Shown in pieces: positions 24,836 to 36,560 of a stretch of DNA of 64,000 bases; positions within the stretch are counted from its first letter, which is position 1, and the number at the start of each line of letters is the position of its first letter. The notes below the pieces were generated by a model. The model ran no database searches. It saw only the letters and a program-made list of their open reading frames with translations, and was not told where the DNA came from. The translations under genes and the position numbers were made by a program. Source of the DNA: Apium graveolens (lineage: Eukaryota; Streptophyta; Magnoliopsida; Apiales; Apiaceae); NCBI RefSeq assembly GCF_009905375.1, contig NC_133649.1, positions 238,046,201 through 238,110,200 of the forward strand, written 5' to 3'.

Positions 24836-26050
24836 TTTTTAAAATAATAATAAGACACACGCTTTTCAGAATTTTAAGAATAATATTAAGAAAATTCGAA
24901 TTAATTAAATTAATTTAATAATTCGAATTAAATTAATTATAATCGAAAAATTTAGACAGAAATGTATCTCGTTAAAATTCTTAACTCACAAAAGCAGTTG
25001 AAAAGCCAAAAGACACAAATCAGAAATTAAAATTAAAAATAAAAAGTTCAAAATCAACAACCACAAATTGAATTTGAAGGGGCAAATTGATTTTTATTTG
25101 ATTTTGCGTTTTTATATAATTTTTTTTTTTAATAAAAATCCAACAGCACCTCTGTATATATATACTTGTATGTATATATCACAAAGTGATGAATCAGTTT
25201 GCTGAGTAAAAACTCGAGCAAGGAAAGAGCAGTTCTAAGGTTTTGGTTCGAAGAGAGAGAAGAGAGAAAATTAAGAAGAAAAACTGTTCGATTTTTTTTG
25301 AAACGAACTGAACTGTTGAAATGGTTTAAAAAAGAACAAACAGATGCCTTTATATTACAGCTGGTATGACAATCCGGGATTGTCATACCGATTGTCATAC
25401 CAGGCAAAAGAAGGAGAAAGAAAAACAATAGAATAAATACTAAAATTATAACTGGTATGACAATCTGATAGTCATACCGATTGTCATACCAGTATAATAA
25501 TAAAAGGAAACTAATTATATATATGGTTTAAAACTGGCAAGACAATTGATAGTCATACCGATTGTCTTGCCAGTATAAAACTATACTGAATAACATAATA
25601 ACAAAATTTGAACTGAAATGACTTTCAGCAAGACAATTTCAATTGTCTTGCCGATTGTCATACCAGCTTTAAACACAGAAACACACACATTTATAAATTT
25701 AAAAAGACTTATTTAACTTAGTAAAAATATTAGAAAATATTTACAAAATAGTAAAACTGAAATACAGACTTATAATATTTACAGAATTAATTATTTTTAT
25801 TTCAAAAATAGATTTCTGTTGAATTTTAGCAAATAAAATTCATAGAAAAATATTTTTAGAGAAAATAAAATATTCTGAGATATTTTAAATTAACAAGAAG
25901 GGAAAATAAAAATAGATAAGATAATATCTATTACATAGAAATAAGCAAGAAATATGATAAAATGATAAAATAAATTTGCAAATGAATTTTTCATTTATGA
26001 AAAATTCATTTGTAAATTCATTTAAGAACAGATCTCAGATATTAACTAAA
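24836..26050 (-). repeat. Noncoding spacer of A with second hairpin cluster (25364-25663)
   Basis: Lies between the pol stop and the env-like start. AT-rich. Exact GTATGACAAT at 25364 and 25455 and ATTGTCATAC at 25379, 25391, 25480 and 25654, with GCAAGACAAT/ATTGTCTTGC variants around 25530-25650. Four separate inverted-repeat units of about 40 bp are spaced roughly 80-90 bp apart. The ORF 25129-25428 overlaps the repeats and is not supported. Confidence 0.8.
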
Positions 26051-26520
26051 TTAATCACTAAAACTATTCAACATGCCCAATTTACCAACTAATCTGGTAA
26101 ATGTGGATTCGTCAAGTGGTTTAGTGAAAATATCTGCTATTTGTTCTTCTGTTGGAACAAAAAATAGTTCAACAGTACCATTCATGACGTGCTCTCTAAT
26201 AAAATGATACCTGATGTCAATGTGCTTTGTCCTCGAGTGCTGCACAGGGTTGTTGGTGATGGCTATTGCACTTGTGTTGTCACATAAAATAGGAATCTTG
26301 TTCAATACAGAGCCATAGTCTCGTAGTTGGTTCCTAATCCACAAGATCTGAGCACAGCAGCTTCCAGCAACAATATATTCAGCCTCGGCCGTTGAGTTGG
26401 AAACTGTTTGCTGTTTCTTGCTGTACCATGAGACTAGCCTGCTTCCTAGGAATTGACAACTTCCTGAGGTGCTTTTCCTATCAACAACACTTCCTGCATA
26501 ATCTGAATCTGTATATCCGA
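26051..26520 (-). pseudogene. pol: Copia RNase H of element A, N-terminally truncated
   Basis: Frame open from the junction to the stop at 26051. Motifs: GYTDSDYAGSVVDRKSTSG with the first catalytic Asp, SWYSKKQQTVSNSTAEAEYI with the catalytic Glu, CDNTSAI, HSRTKHIDIRYHFIREHV and ADIFTKPLDESTF near the C-terminus, all typical of Copia RNase H. RT, integrase and upstream parts are lost. There is no in-frame ATG in the remaining N-terminal part, so this is a remnant of pol. Confidence 0.9.
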
Positions 26521-26526
26521 CAAGAG
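26519..26526. other. Truncation junction between elements A and B
   Basis: The RNase H frame of A reads to about 26520. From GACAAGAG (26519-26526) onward the sequence matches 36037 onward in the 5' LTR of B. Neither element has a terminus here, so two internal breakpoints are joined, with up to 8 bases that fit both partners. Confidence 0.8.
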
Positions 26527-27042
26527 TAACCCTCTAGCTAAAGTTAGGCCATTTTGCATGCAAGGTCAAGGAGGTAATTTGGATAATAAATTATGAGTTA
26601 GTGGGTTTGGAAATGTCTTCTTTATCCTTGAAGAGAATAGAAGAGTGGTTTGCATGCAAGGGCTTCCATGTAATTTTCTAATTATAACAAATAAAATTTT
26701 TAAAGATTTATTTTTATAAAATGAAATACAAGTTCAAAAATTATAAAATTTTTACCATAAAATAACTTGGATTTTTAGAAATTTTATAAAATCACTTTTG
26801 AAATTTGTGAACAAAATAACTTTTAAAAGAAAATTTCTCCAAGGTTTAGAATATTCCTTATGAATAAAAAATAAGGGAAATAAATAAACTTTTGCTTTGA
26901 AAAAAACATATACTACATAAAGCAAATTTATAATGCATAAATTTTCATTCACACAAAAGTATAATCATTTAGTATATTTGCATTCAGCTCTAATATTATA
27001 CCAAGTCCATAAATAATATTACACAAAATGCCGGTCGTAACA
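26525..27042 (-). repeat. 3' LTR fragment of element B (first ~518 bp)
   Basis: Minus strand starts TGTTACGACCGGCATTTTG at 27042 and matches 36560 downward with about 15-17 substitutions. It stops at the junction with A. The ORF 26752-26952 has a counterpart at 36270-36482 and is LTR sequence. Confidence 0.92.
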
Positions 27043-27055
27043 TCCTCTCCTCCTT
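27043..27055 (-). other. Polypurine tract of element B
   Basis: Minus strand AAGGAGGAGAGGA directly abuts the LTR start. Confidence 0.85.
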
Positions 27056-27081
27056 AAGGGATTCTGTCCCTAGAATCTAAG

Positions 27082-29892
27082 AGAACAGATGAGGATACCG
27101 GGAACGCATATCAGACTCTAACTCTCAGGTTGATTCTTCGACCTTGGGGTTCCTCCAAAGTACTTTCACTAACCTTACCAACTTATTCCTAAGACTCTTC
27201 ACTTGCCAGTCGAGTAATTTGACAGGTTGCTCCACAAATGACAGGTCTGCCTGAATTTCTACAGGTTCATATTCTATCACATGGTTGACGTCAGGATTGT
27301 ACTTCTTAAGCAACGACACATGGAACACATTATGCACATGCTGATACTGAGGTGGTAAGGCTAACTCGTAGGCTACCTTCCCCACTTGACTCAAAATTTC
27401 AAAAGGACCTATATATCTAGGTGCTAACTTCCCTTTTTTGCCAAATCTAGACAACCCTTTTCTTGGTGACACCTTTAACAAAACGGTTTCGCCTACTTGG
27501 AATCTAACATCCTTACGTGCTGGATCCGCATACTTCCTCTATCTATCTTGAGCAGCAAGCAACCTTTTCTGAATTAACTTAACTCTTTCATGCAACTGTT
27601 GTACCAATTCCGAGCTTAGAATCCTTCCTTCTCCTACTTCATCCCAACTTGTCGGTGATCTACATTTTCGTCCGTACAAAACTTCGTATTGTGGCATGCC
27701 AATACGGGAGTGATAGCTGTTGTTGTAAGAGAATTCTACCAATGGCAAGTGGTCATCCCAACTTCCTGCAAAATCGATTGCACAACTGCGCAACATGTCT
27801 TCGATTGTTTGAATTGTCCTTTCGCTCTGACCATCGGTCTGCGGGTGGTACGCCGTACTCATGTTCAACTTCGTGCCAAGACTTTCTTGAAATTGCTTCC
27901 AGAATCTCGAGTTAAATTGGGGATCTCTGTCTGAAACTATCGATACGGGTACTCCATACCTTAGTACGATTTCACGCACGTACAGATGAACAACCTCTCC
28001 AATGATGACTTCTCATTAATTGGAAGGAAATGCGCCGACTTCGTAAGGCTATCAACTATAACCCATATAACGTCATGTCCGAATTTCGTTCACGGTAATC
28101 CCACTATAAAGTCCATAGCAATATTTTTCCATTTCCATTCAGGAATCTTTAGGGGCTGAATTAATCCGCTTGGTCGTTGATGTTCTACCTTCACTTTCTG
28201 ACAAGTATAACACTTTGCAACCCATTCAGCCACATTTCGCTTCATATTTGGCCACCAAAAGTTCTGCTTTAAGTCCCGATACATCTTGGTACTCCCCGGG
28301 TGGATTGAAAATCTTGAATTGTGGGCTTCTTGTAGGATCTCATTCTTCAATTTAGGTACATGAGGAATCCAAATTCTTGAGGAAAACCTTAGTATACCTT
28401 GCTCATCCCTTTGAGTGCCAATCTCTTCTCCAGTTAGCTGATTCTTTTCTTTCTCCATTACTTCTTCCTGACATTTCCTTATCCTTTCCACTAGTGTTGG
28501 CCGAAAAGTCATTGCATGACAAACTTCTTCAACTATTCCACTATCACAAAGTTCCAATCCAAATTTCTTAATCTCTTCAGACAATTCCTTTGGTGTTGCT
28601 ATCATATTCAGTCTTTCCTTCCTACTCAAAGCATCGGCTACAACGTTCGCCTTTCCAGGATGATAATTTATCAAGCAATCATAGTCCTTGATCAATTCCA
28701 ACCATCTCCTTTGCCTCATATTGAGCTCCTTCTGAGTGAAAATGTACTTTAAACTCTTGTGATCCGTATAGATTTCACACTTTTCCCCGTAGAGGTAATG
28801 TCTCCAAATCTTAAGTGCGAACACTATGGCGGCTAGTTCCAAATCATGCGTCGGGTACTTTAATTCATGCGGTTTTAACTGTCTTGACGCATACACGATC
28901 ACCTTATTATGTTGCATTAGCACACAACCCAATCCTTTATGTGAAGCATCGCTGAAAATCACAAAGTTTCCTTGGTCATCTGGTAGTACTAACACCGGAG
29001 CTGTTACCAATATCTGTTTCAATTCTTGAAAGCTATCCTCACATTCTGCACTCCATTCAAACTTCTGATTCTTCCTGGTTAACTTAGTCAATGGTGTGGC
29101 GATTTTTGAAAAATCCTTGACAAACCTTCTATAATACCCTGCCAATCCTAGAAAACTTCGCACTTCCGTAGGTATCTTTGACCTCTCCCAACTCATAATC
29201 ACCTCAATCTTTGCCGGATCTACTTTAACTCCTTCATCTCTAATGACATGTCCCAAAAATTAAACTTCCTTTAACCAAAACTCAGATTTAGAAAACTTGG
29301 CATACAACTTCTCTTGTCGGAGTATCTCCAACGCTATCCATAGATGCTGCTTATGTTCTTCTTCCGACTTTGAATAAATAAGGATACCATCAATAAATAC
29401 CACGACGAACTTGTCAAAATACTTTTTAAATACCCGATTCATCAGATCCATAAATGCGGACGGGGCATTAGTCAATCCAAAAGGCATTACTAAGAATTCA
29501 TAATGTCCGTATCTGGTCCTGAATGTTGTCTTGGGAATATCTTCTTCCTTGATCTTTAATTGATGGTATCCTAATCTCAAGTCAATCTTTGAAAAGCACT
29601 TTGCTCCCTTCAGCTGGTCAAATAGGTCATCTATTCTTGGTAGCGGGTAGCGGTTCTTAATCGTCACCTTATTCAACTTCGGATAATCTATACATAGCCG
29701 CATACTTCAATCTTTCTTCTTTACAAATAGAACAAATGCTCCCCATGGCGATGTACTTGGCCGAATCACTCCCTTATCCAATAATTCTTGTAGCTGGCTC
29801 GCCAACTCTTTCATTTCTGCTGGTGCCATCCTATATGGGGCCTTTGAAACTGGTCCTGTGCCCGGAGCAAGGTTGATCTCGAACTCGATTTG
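27082..29892 (-). pseudogene. pol: Gypsy pol of B: RT, RNase H, integrase, chromodomain-like end
   Basis: After the stop that ends the gag-pro frame: RT with [46 protein letters not shown] and [10 protein letters not shown] (the usual FIDD is FIDG, a damaged catalytic site, about 29395); RNase H with [40 protein letters not shown] and [16 protein letters not shown]; integrase zinc region [18 protein letters not shown]...CYTCQ, core [15 protein letters not shown] and [17 protein letters not shown]; and C-terminal [18 protein letters not shown]...[13 protein letters not shown]. Stops: 29707-29709, 29260-29262, 28090-28092, 27539-27541, 27125-27127; a frameshift lies near 28000. Apart from these the sequence is well preserved. 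Confidence 0.92.
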
Positions 29893-31689
29893 TCAATCTG
29901 GTGGTAAGCCCGGTAGTTCATCTGGAAACACATCTGGGAACTCATTAACTACGGGTATATCTTCTATGCCGGGGTTGCCCTTTTCTGAATCCACTACATA
30001 AGCTAGGAACGACTCACAACCTTTTCTAAGTAGCTTCTTAGCCTGAACGATTGTAAGAAATAGTTGCTCTTGCCTCTGTCCCTTAAATACTACCTTCTCT
30101 CCACTCTTCGTCTTTAAATACACTCTCTTGGTCTTACAATTAATCTGGGCGTTATTCTTCCCTAACCAATCCATACCTAAAATTATATCGAACTCTCCCA
30201 ACTTGAAGAGTATCAAGTCGGCTGAAAACGTATGCCCCGAAATATCAATCTCACACTTCGGACATAATTGATTCACAGGAATCTTTTCTTGGTTCGTAAT
30301 TACCACATTTACTACCTCGTTTATAATCATTTTATCACATTGAATTTTATCAACAAAAGTTTCTGATATGAAAGATCTCGTTGCTCCCGAATCAATCAAT
30401 ACTTTAGCTTTGACATTATTTAGTAAAAGTGTACCTGCTATCACCTCAGAGTTCTGAACAGCATCCTTCATTTTCAAATCGAATGTCCTTGCTGTTGCTT
30501 GCGGGGTTGTTGTAGGTGGTGGAGGTAATGCCAATACCTCGGCTAGCACGTTTGCACTGGTACTTGCCACATTCATCAGAGTATTAACTGGTCCGGTTGT
30601 CTTGCACTCCCTAGCTATGTGTCTAGTCTTTCCATACTTGTAACATGTAACTCCTGGCTTTGGCATCTTACACTCATTTGCCAAATGTCCCATCTGGTTG
30701 CACCTATAGCATGTCATGCTCAGCTTATTACACACTCCGGGGTGCCTTCTTCCACAATGCTTGCATTCCGGTCTCTGGAATCTGTTTTCTCCAACTTGCC
30801 CTTGACTTGTCTGGTTGTTCCCTTTCGATTCTTGTCTTTTGCCCAAATTCCCCTTCTTTTGAAAATTTCTGCCTTTATGGAATCCAAACCTCTTTACATT
30901 CCGATCTTGTGAATTCCCGGTTTCAGACTTTTCTCCATAAAATGGAACCTTTCTCTTCTTGTTATCCCTTTCCTTTTTTGACTGCATCCCATTATTCTCA
31001 ATCAGAGCAGCTTTCCGTACTACTCCCGCATAAGTATCAAGTTCAAACATAGCCACTCTATCTCTGATCCAAGGCTCTAATCCTTGTTGAAATCTCTTCA
31101 CTTTTTCCTCCTCACTGCTAGTATACTTTGTCAAAAACCTAGACAATTCTGTGAATTTCTTCTCATACTCCAGTACAGTCATGTTCCCTTGCTTCAATTT
31201 AAGAAATTTAAGCTCCATCTGATTCTTCATTTACTTAGGGTAATACTTTTCCAGAAATAACTTCTTAAATCTTTCCCAAGAAACTTGCTGAGTTACTTCC
31301 ATAGCTTTTACTGATTCCCACCAATAGATGACTTCGCCCTTCAAGAAGTAAGTAGCATATGGTGTCTTCTGATCGTTCCCTAACTGTACCAACTCAAAAG
31401 TCCTTTCCATTTCCTTAATCCATGTGTTAGCTATTATTGGATCAGTGGTATAATGAAATGCAGGTGGATTCACATTCTGAAAAGCCTTGAAAGTGACAAC
31501 TTGTCGAGGTGGTACCGGTGGATCAGGTGGTTGGTGTGGTTCATGGTTATCTTGGTTTTCAAATCTTTGTTGAAGAGTTATTTGTTGTTGAGCTATAGCG
31601 TTGGTTTTCTGTTGTAAGGTTTCCAGTAATCGAAGAATATTTGGATCTGTGGTGGATGTGGTTGTTGGGTTCTTCTTTTTGGGTGGCAT
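29893..31689 (-). pseudogene. gag: Gypsy gag-protease of B, one premature stop
   Basis: ATG at 31689 begins MPPKKKNPTTTST. The retrotransposon gag domain follows (TFKAFQNVNPPAFHYTTDP, WIKEMERTFELV, YFLKGEVIYWWES, LFLEKYYPK). TAA at 31231-31233 sits where relatives have Tyr (KYFPRYMKNQ); the same frame continues to 29893. Next come three Cys/His clusters: CKHCGRRHPGVC, the intact knuckle CYRCNQMGHLANEC, and CYKYGKTRHIAREC in which the second Cys is Tyr. The protease motif VLIDSGATRSFIS has the catalytic DSG. The frame ends at the DVFPDELPGLPPD linker before RT with TGA where Arg is expected. Confidence 0.92.
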
Positions 31690-31999
31690 GATCCTGAAAC
31701 AAGAGTTATGTCAAAACAGGTATGAATGATGAAATAATTCGAGGGTATCGCATGGCATTCTTATTTACATATGAGGTCCAGTTTCAAATTAAATAGATAT
31801 GGTGATGCATATAAAGGCGTAAAATAACAGTTGAGAGCAAATGGAACGATAGTGCATAATAATTGAAATCTAGAGGTCTCAATACATCAAGTTCAGGATA
31901 AGGTCTGATTCTAGGAATAACATGCTTATTTAAAGGAACAACTGGGAATTCTACGAAGTCCGATAATACAACAACATGAAAGGTAGATAATGGAAAGAA

Positions 32000-32368
32000 C
32001 TAAGGCTCCACTCCATCAGAATGTGTCTTGGTAGTCTTCTCCTCTCGAAGCGTCTTCACAATGCTCTGGAGCTCATCCGCCACCATCTGGATGATATACT
32101 GGCTGGTGCGGTCTCGGTGCGATGGCATTTCCTCAAGCTTGGTGTTGACGTACTGAACCAAAGTCTCAAGTCTCGCAGTCATCTGCTCTTTAGGCTTCCC
32201 TTCATAGTTTCGGCTGTCCGGATACACGTTCTTCAGTCGATCTATTAGTCGGTCGTACTTGCCCTGAAGCATGTCAAACTCGCGCCTCAACTCAGCATAC
32301 ACGGAGAAAGCAATAGTGTCGTCCGACCCAGAGGATGACGAGGAATGCGCCCTTTGCTGACAAACCAA
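32000..32368 (-). CDS. Unrecognised leader ORF upstream of gag in element B
   Basis: A 122-codon open frame lies between primer site and gag. The frame-opening codon at 32366-32368 is TTG, not ATG; the first in-frame ATG gives MLQGKYDRLIDRLKN around 32272. The product would be hydrophilic and Lys/Glu-rich with heptad-like spacing (coiled-coil look) in the middle and C-terminus, preceded by a Ser-rich stretch. Minus-strand bases just upstream read TTGGTTTGTCAG, which resembles a splice acceptor, so it may be an exon of a spliced RNA. No stop interrupts it although the adjacent gag-pol has several. I do not recognise a family. It could also be a chance open frame. 31690-31999 before gag holds nothing I recognise. 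Confidence 0.35.
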   Translation of the reverse strand: MVCQQRAHSSSSSGSDDTIAFSVYAELRREFDMLQGKYDRLIDRLKNVYPDSRNYEGKPKEQMTARLETLVQYVNTKLEEMPSHRDRTSQYIIQMVADELQSIVKTLREEKTTKTHSDGVEP

Positions 32369-32478
32369 TAAGAGGAGTATTAATAATAAATTTACTTAAC
32401 CTACTCTCTCACATATTATCTATAACCTATACATATATCCTATAACCTATTTGGGCTGTCCAGGAACTCTAAACCGTA

Positions 32479-32490
32479 GCTCTGATACCA
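32479..32490 (-). other. Primer binding site, initiator tRNA-Met (element B)
   Basis: Minus strand TGGTATCAGAGC, five bases from the LTR end at 32496. Confidence 0.93.
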
Positions 32491-32495
32491 AAACC

Positions 32496-35400
32496 TGTCA
32501 CACCCCCAACTTAACAAACAAAATATATAACTATTACAATATTTAAAAGACAGTAAATATAACCGAATCCAAGATCTTACAGTTTAGGGTTTGGAATAGC
32601 CCAACACTACCATCTATTACAATTGATTTTAATATCGAATCCTCACACAAAACTATCTCTTATTCTACCTGAGCTCGGACATACGCATCGGCGTCACAAG
32701 TCTTACGTGCTGTCTGCTTGAATCTAACCATAGCTGCTAGCTGTAATATCAGGGTTAAAGCAAGGAGTGAGCCAAATGCTCAACAAGTGCTAAACAGTAC
32801 GATACGAAACATAAATCGAGATATATATTAAAGAATGACAATGCTAATAATAACAAGAGATGAAATTTTGGGTGATGGCATCATTTGCTTGAATCAAAAC
32901 ATTTTCAAAATCATAACTTAATCCAAAATCATTTTATGACGCTACGGATTACAGCCGGAGATCAGCCGCGAAGTAATCCCGAACCTCGCTGGGTTCTAAA
33001 ACATTAATGGGATCCCTAGGCAACTTTTAAGCCTACAATATAAGTGTGGAAAGGACTCGCGTCCCAGTCCAGATCCAGTATTCAAAGAAAACATTTATCC
33101 CCCTTTGGGACTGAAAATCCACATTTTAATCATTTCAAAAACTGATGCCGATTATAATAAAATCTCTTAAGTAGTAAACATTTTTATCAAGGGATTTTAG
33201 ATCAACTTTGAAACACTGGAAATATGTCACCAAATTTCAGGGCCATGATCCACTGGACTTTACTATATTAGGGTAATTGAAAGGTTTCCATATACAAGAA
33301 CTTTGACAAGGAATTTTGCAAGGCTATTGGATAATATGAAAGAGTAATGCTAAACTAGGCTTAAAGCAATGGTTTTCGACAAGGTACAAGTACTAGAACA
33401 TCAAGAAGATAAGCTTCATGAATACTAGGGGTGTTAAGGTATGAAGAAAATGATCTTTAGCTCAAGGTATATCAGGATTGTCGAACTTTAGGGTAAGAAA
33501 AAGGGTTATCAATCAATTAAGAACAACTTTAAAGAATATCTGGCTTTTAGGTATCAAGGTAAAGTTTCTATTGGGGTTCAAACATCAGGGTGAGATATCA
33601 ATATTTTAGGAATCAATAGCATGTTAATCAAGAGGATCAATCAAGTATTATATCAAATCTTTATTTTATCATGGCATTTCAATTACTTTGATATACTAGC
33701 GTGATACAACTTTTGATCTACTTGCAATATGTACTTGAGGGTTCATGGCATTTCTATATAATATGAAGATAGATTTAAGAATCGCTTGGTTCAAGTATAT
33801 CAAGATAACTCAGGATACTCGCATCAATATATATGAACTAATTATCACACATTTGCAGTGTAAACGAAAAACAGGTTGAATCACTTGCACAATATAAGTT
33901 TACAAGGGAAGGACACTTGCCTTGAGAAAGGCTGGACTGGTCTGGTAGGTAGGAGCAACTGGAAGCTTTACTTGACCTTTATGGCAAGTTTACCCTCGTC
34001 TCGAGATCCTACATAAATAATAATAACCTCATTATAATATATTCTCACCAACTCAACCTATTTACAACCCGAAATTAAGCACAAATGGCGCTTAGGCCTA
34101 TATGCACGCAATTTCTAATCACCTTCTAAATACAATAGTACACATAGCCACATATACTCACATATCATATTTTAATATCAAATAATATCACACACACCAT
34201 ATTGCAACACTAGGCTTGGATGATCTCGATCCCCAACTAAGTTACTTGATCGCTAAACTAGACAAAGTCTCCAAATTTTGGCCTCCTAACTCGATGTACC
34301 TTTACTAAACTATCCAAAACCTATTGACCCTCACTTGGGCCTTTTACTCTACTGTCTTTATACTATCTTGCAACCATAGTGGTCAACTTAGGTCTCACTC
34401 ATAAGTGCTCTAAAACTATGTGATAAGTGAAAGTGCTCACTAAGGAAAATTTCAGAATGACATCTATGGTTTCTTGAGTGAATTAGACACTCTTAAACTA
34501 CAAGTTTACCTCTAAAACTTCTACACTAGACTCTTCTGACCATAAGGCATCTCCCAAACTCGATGTGGCTCAAGGGCCTAGCTTGGGCCCCCTTGGGCCT
34601 AAGCTTAAAGTCCATGGTTCCCCTGTTTTTCTGGGCAGAAAACACCCTGACTTGAACTAACTTGTGACACATGGTGCTAACTCAAATCCTATAAATTATG
34701 GCTGGAAAAACTCCTGCTCCCTCTATCTAAGGCCCAACAGGGACTAATGAGGGCCTACCCATGACATGGTCAAAACTTCCTATTTCTAGGTTGCAACAAA
34801 ACTGTCCCCTGCTGGACAGATTTTGTGATTCCACTCGTGCACCCAACCAAACGACTTATAAACCTCCAACAAACACCTAAAACCTATCATATACTCCTAG
34901 TGGTAGCTTTTGGTGGTTTGGGCCTTAAAGTGCACAACAATGATATGGTCAAAACTCACTCTAAACCTCAGGGTACCAAACTGATTTTCTGCAGAAACTA
35001 ATACTCTCCTTTCTCCAAGGTTCTTACTTAACAACCCAACCAACGACAACCAAAGTACCCAAACCAAAACTTAACTAAGGTGATCTACTAAACTAACTCC
35101 CTTACACTCAAAATAGGCTTAGTGGAGATCATCCTTACCTAAGGTGCAACATAGGCAAACAAAAGTAATCACATTGCACAAATTACAAGTCATCAAGTTT
35201 TCAAGGACAACAACTTTAACCTTCTTGATAAGTATAAATGAGATAACATCACATATTAAGGAGCACAATTATTAATTAATATCTTAACTTAACTAAAATT
35301 AAGGTTTACTAACAAAATATCAATTCGAATGATCAAGAACGTCAAAAAATTCAAGAGTGATCTACATGCATGCATGACTTCGAGTCTTACAAACCAAAAT

Positions 35401-36560
35401 AACATGATTTCCAAATAAATTTTCATTATAATTCAACATGCAAGCCTATCATGGATTATATCTAAATGACCACCTAGCATGCAAAGGTTTTTACCAAGAT
35501 TTTACTAAGATTTTCATGTTATCATCATAAAAACACACAAAATGAAACAAGGCAACCCAAAACACCATCCATTCGGCTCCTATCAAGTCATGGCCAAATG
35601 GATTAGGGTGAAAAAAAAATTTGCATAAGTGTAACACACTCATGTCTAGCCATTCTCAACCCTATGATACTATAACTCAAGGTGAAAGCCTTGAATTCAC
35701 AAGAATCAAGGGTATTCACTTTGAGTTTAACAAAAACACCACCATGCAAGGTCAACACATAAGTTTCCTACTCTAAACTCTTGAGATATACAAGAACAAC
35801 ATGTAGGGAGTAAGATTCCTTGATTATAGGATGATTGTTTGAGTGAAGAAATGAAGAAAAGAAGGGAATGGGGGCCTCGGTTTTGGAATGGCCGAGAGGG
35901 AGGGTGAAAAAAACCGAGAGGGAGGGAGGAGGAGAAGGGGAGGGTGAAGTGGTGGGATGAAAAGTGGAGTGGTGATCACTCTTTGATTTGATTTTATGTC
36001 TTTGATTTGACTAAAATGTGAGTAAGTTTGGGAAATGACAAGAGTAACCCTCTAGCTAAAGTTAGGCCATTTTGCATGCAAGGTCAATGAGGTAATTTGG
36101 CTAATAAATTATGAGTTAGTGGGTTTGGAAATGTCTTCTTTGTCCTTGAAGAGAATAGAAGAGTGGTTTGCATGCAAGGGCTTCCATATAATTTGCTAAT
36201 TATAACAAATAAAATTTTTAAAGATTTATTTTTATAAAATAAAATACAAGTTCAAAAATTATAAAATTTTTACCATAAAATAACTTGGATTTTTAGAAAT
36301 TTTATAAAATCACTTTTTATATTTGTGAACAAAATAACTTTTAAAAGAAAATTTCTCCAAGGTTTAGAATATTCCTTATGAATGAAAAATAAGGGAAATA
36401 AATAAACTTTTGCTTTGAAAAAAACATATACTACATAAAGCAAATTTATAATGCAGAAATTTTCATTCACACAAACGTACAATCATTTAGTATATTTGCA
36501 TTCGGCTCTAATATTATACCAAGTCCACAAATAATATTACACAAAATGTCGGTCATAACA
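32496..36560 (-). repeat. 5' LTR of element B (4065 bp)
   Basis: Plus-strand ends TGTCACACCCCCAACTT (32496) and GTCGGTCATAACA (36560); canonical TG...CA. Unusually long. It has no ORF above background and no recognisable gene. It holds the TGAGC-CAAAT-GCTCA hairpin box at 32768-32782. A Ct/Ag-rich purine block occurs near 35880-35960. A related, partial copy lies at 38306-38645. Confidence 0.92.

Larger units (their letters stand above)
19831..26524 (-). mobile_element. Sirevirus-like Copia element A, 3' half
   Basis: On the minus strand the order is RNase H (26520-26051), a 1.2 kb noncoding spacer with hairpins, a broken env-like region (24835-21452), polypurine tract and 3' LTR (21180-19831). 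An extra region between pol and the 3' LTR is characteristic of env-like Sireviruses. The whole front (5' LTR, gag, protease, integrase, RT) is missing; the sequence jumps at 26519-26526 into the middle of an LTR of element B. Confidence 0.88.
26525..36560 (-). mobile_element. Ty3/gypsy element B (Tekay/Del-like), 3' LTR truncated
   Basis: On the minus strand: 5' LTR 36560-32496, Met-tRNA primer site, leader ORF, gag, protease, RT, RNase H, integrase with a chromodomain-like C-terminus, polypurine tract, and the first 520 bases of the 3' LTR. RT-RNase H-integrase order is Gypsy. The two LTRs differ by roughly 3 percent over the shared 520 bases by my rough count. Seven stops and one frameshift disable gag-pol. 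The base pairs following the 5' LTR are GATAA; a matching duplication on the other side has been deleted. Confidence 0.92.
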
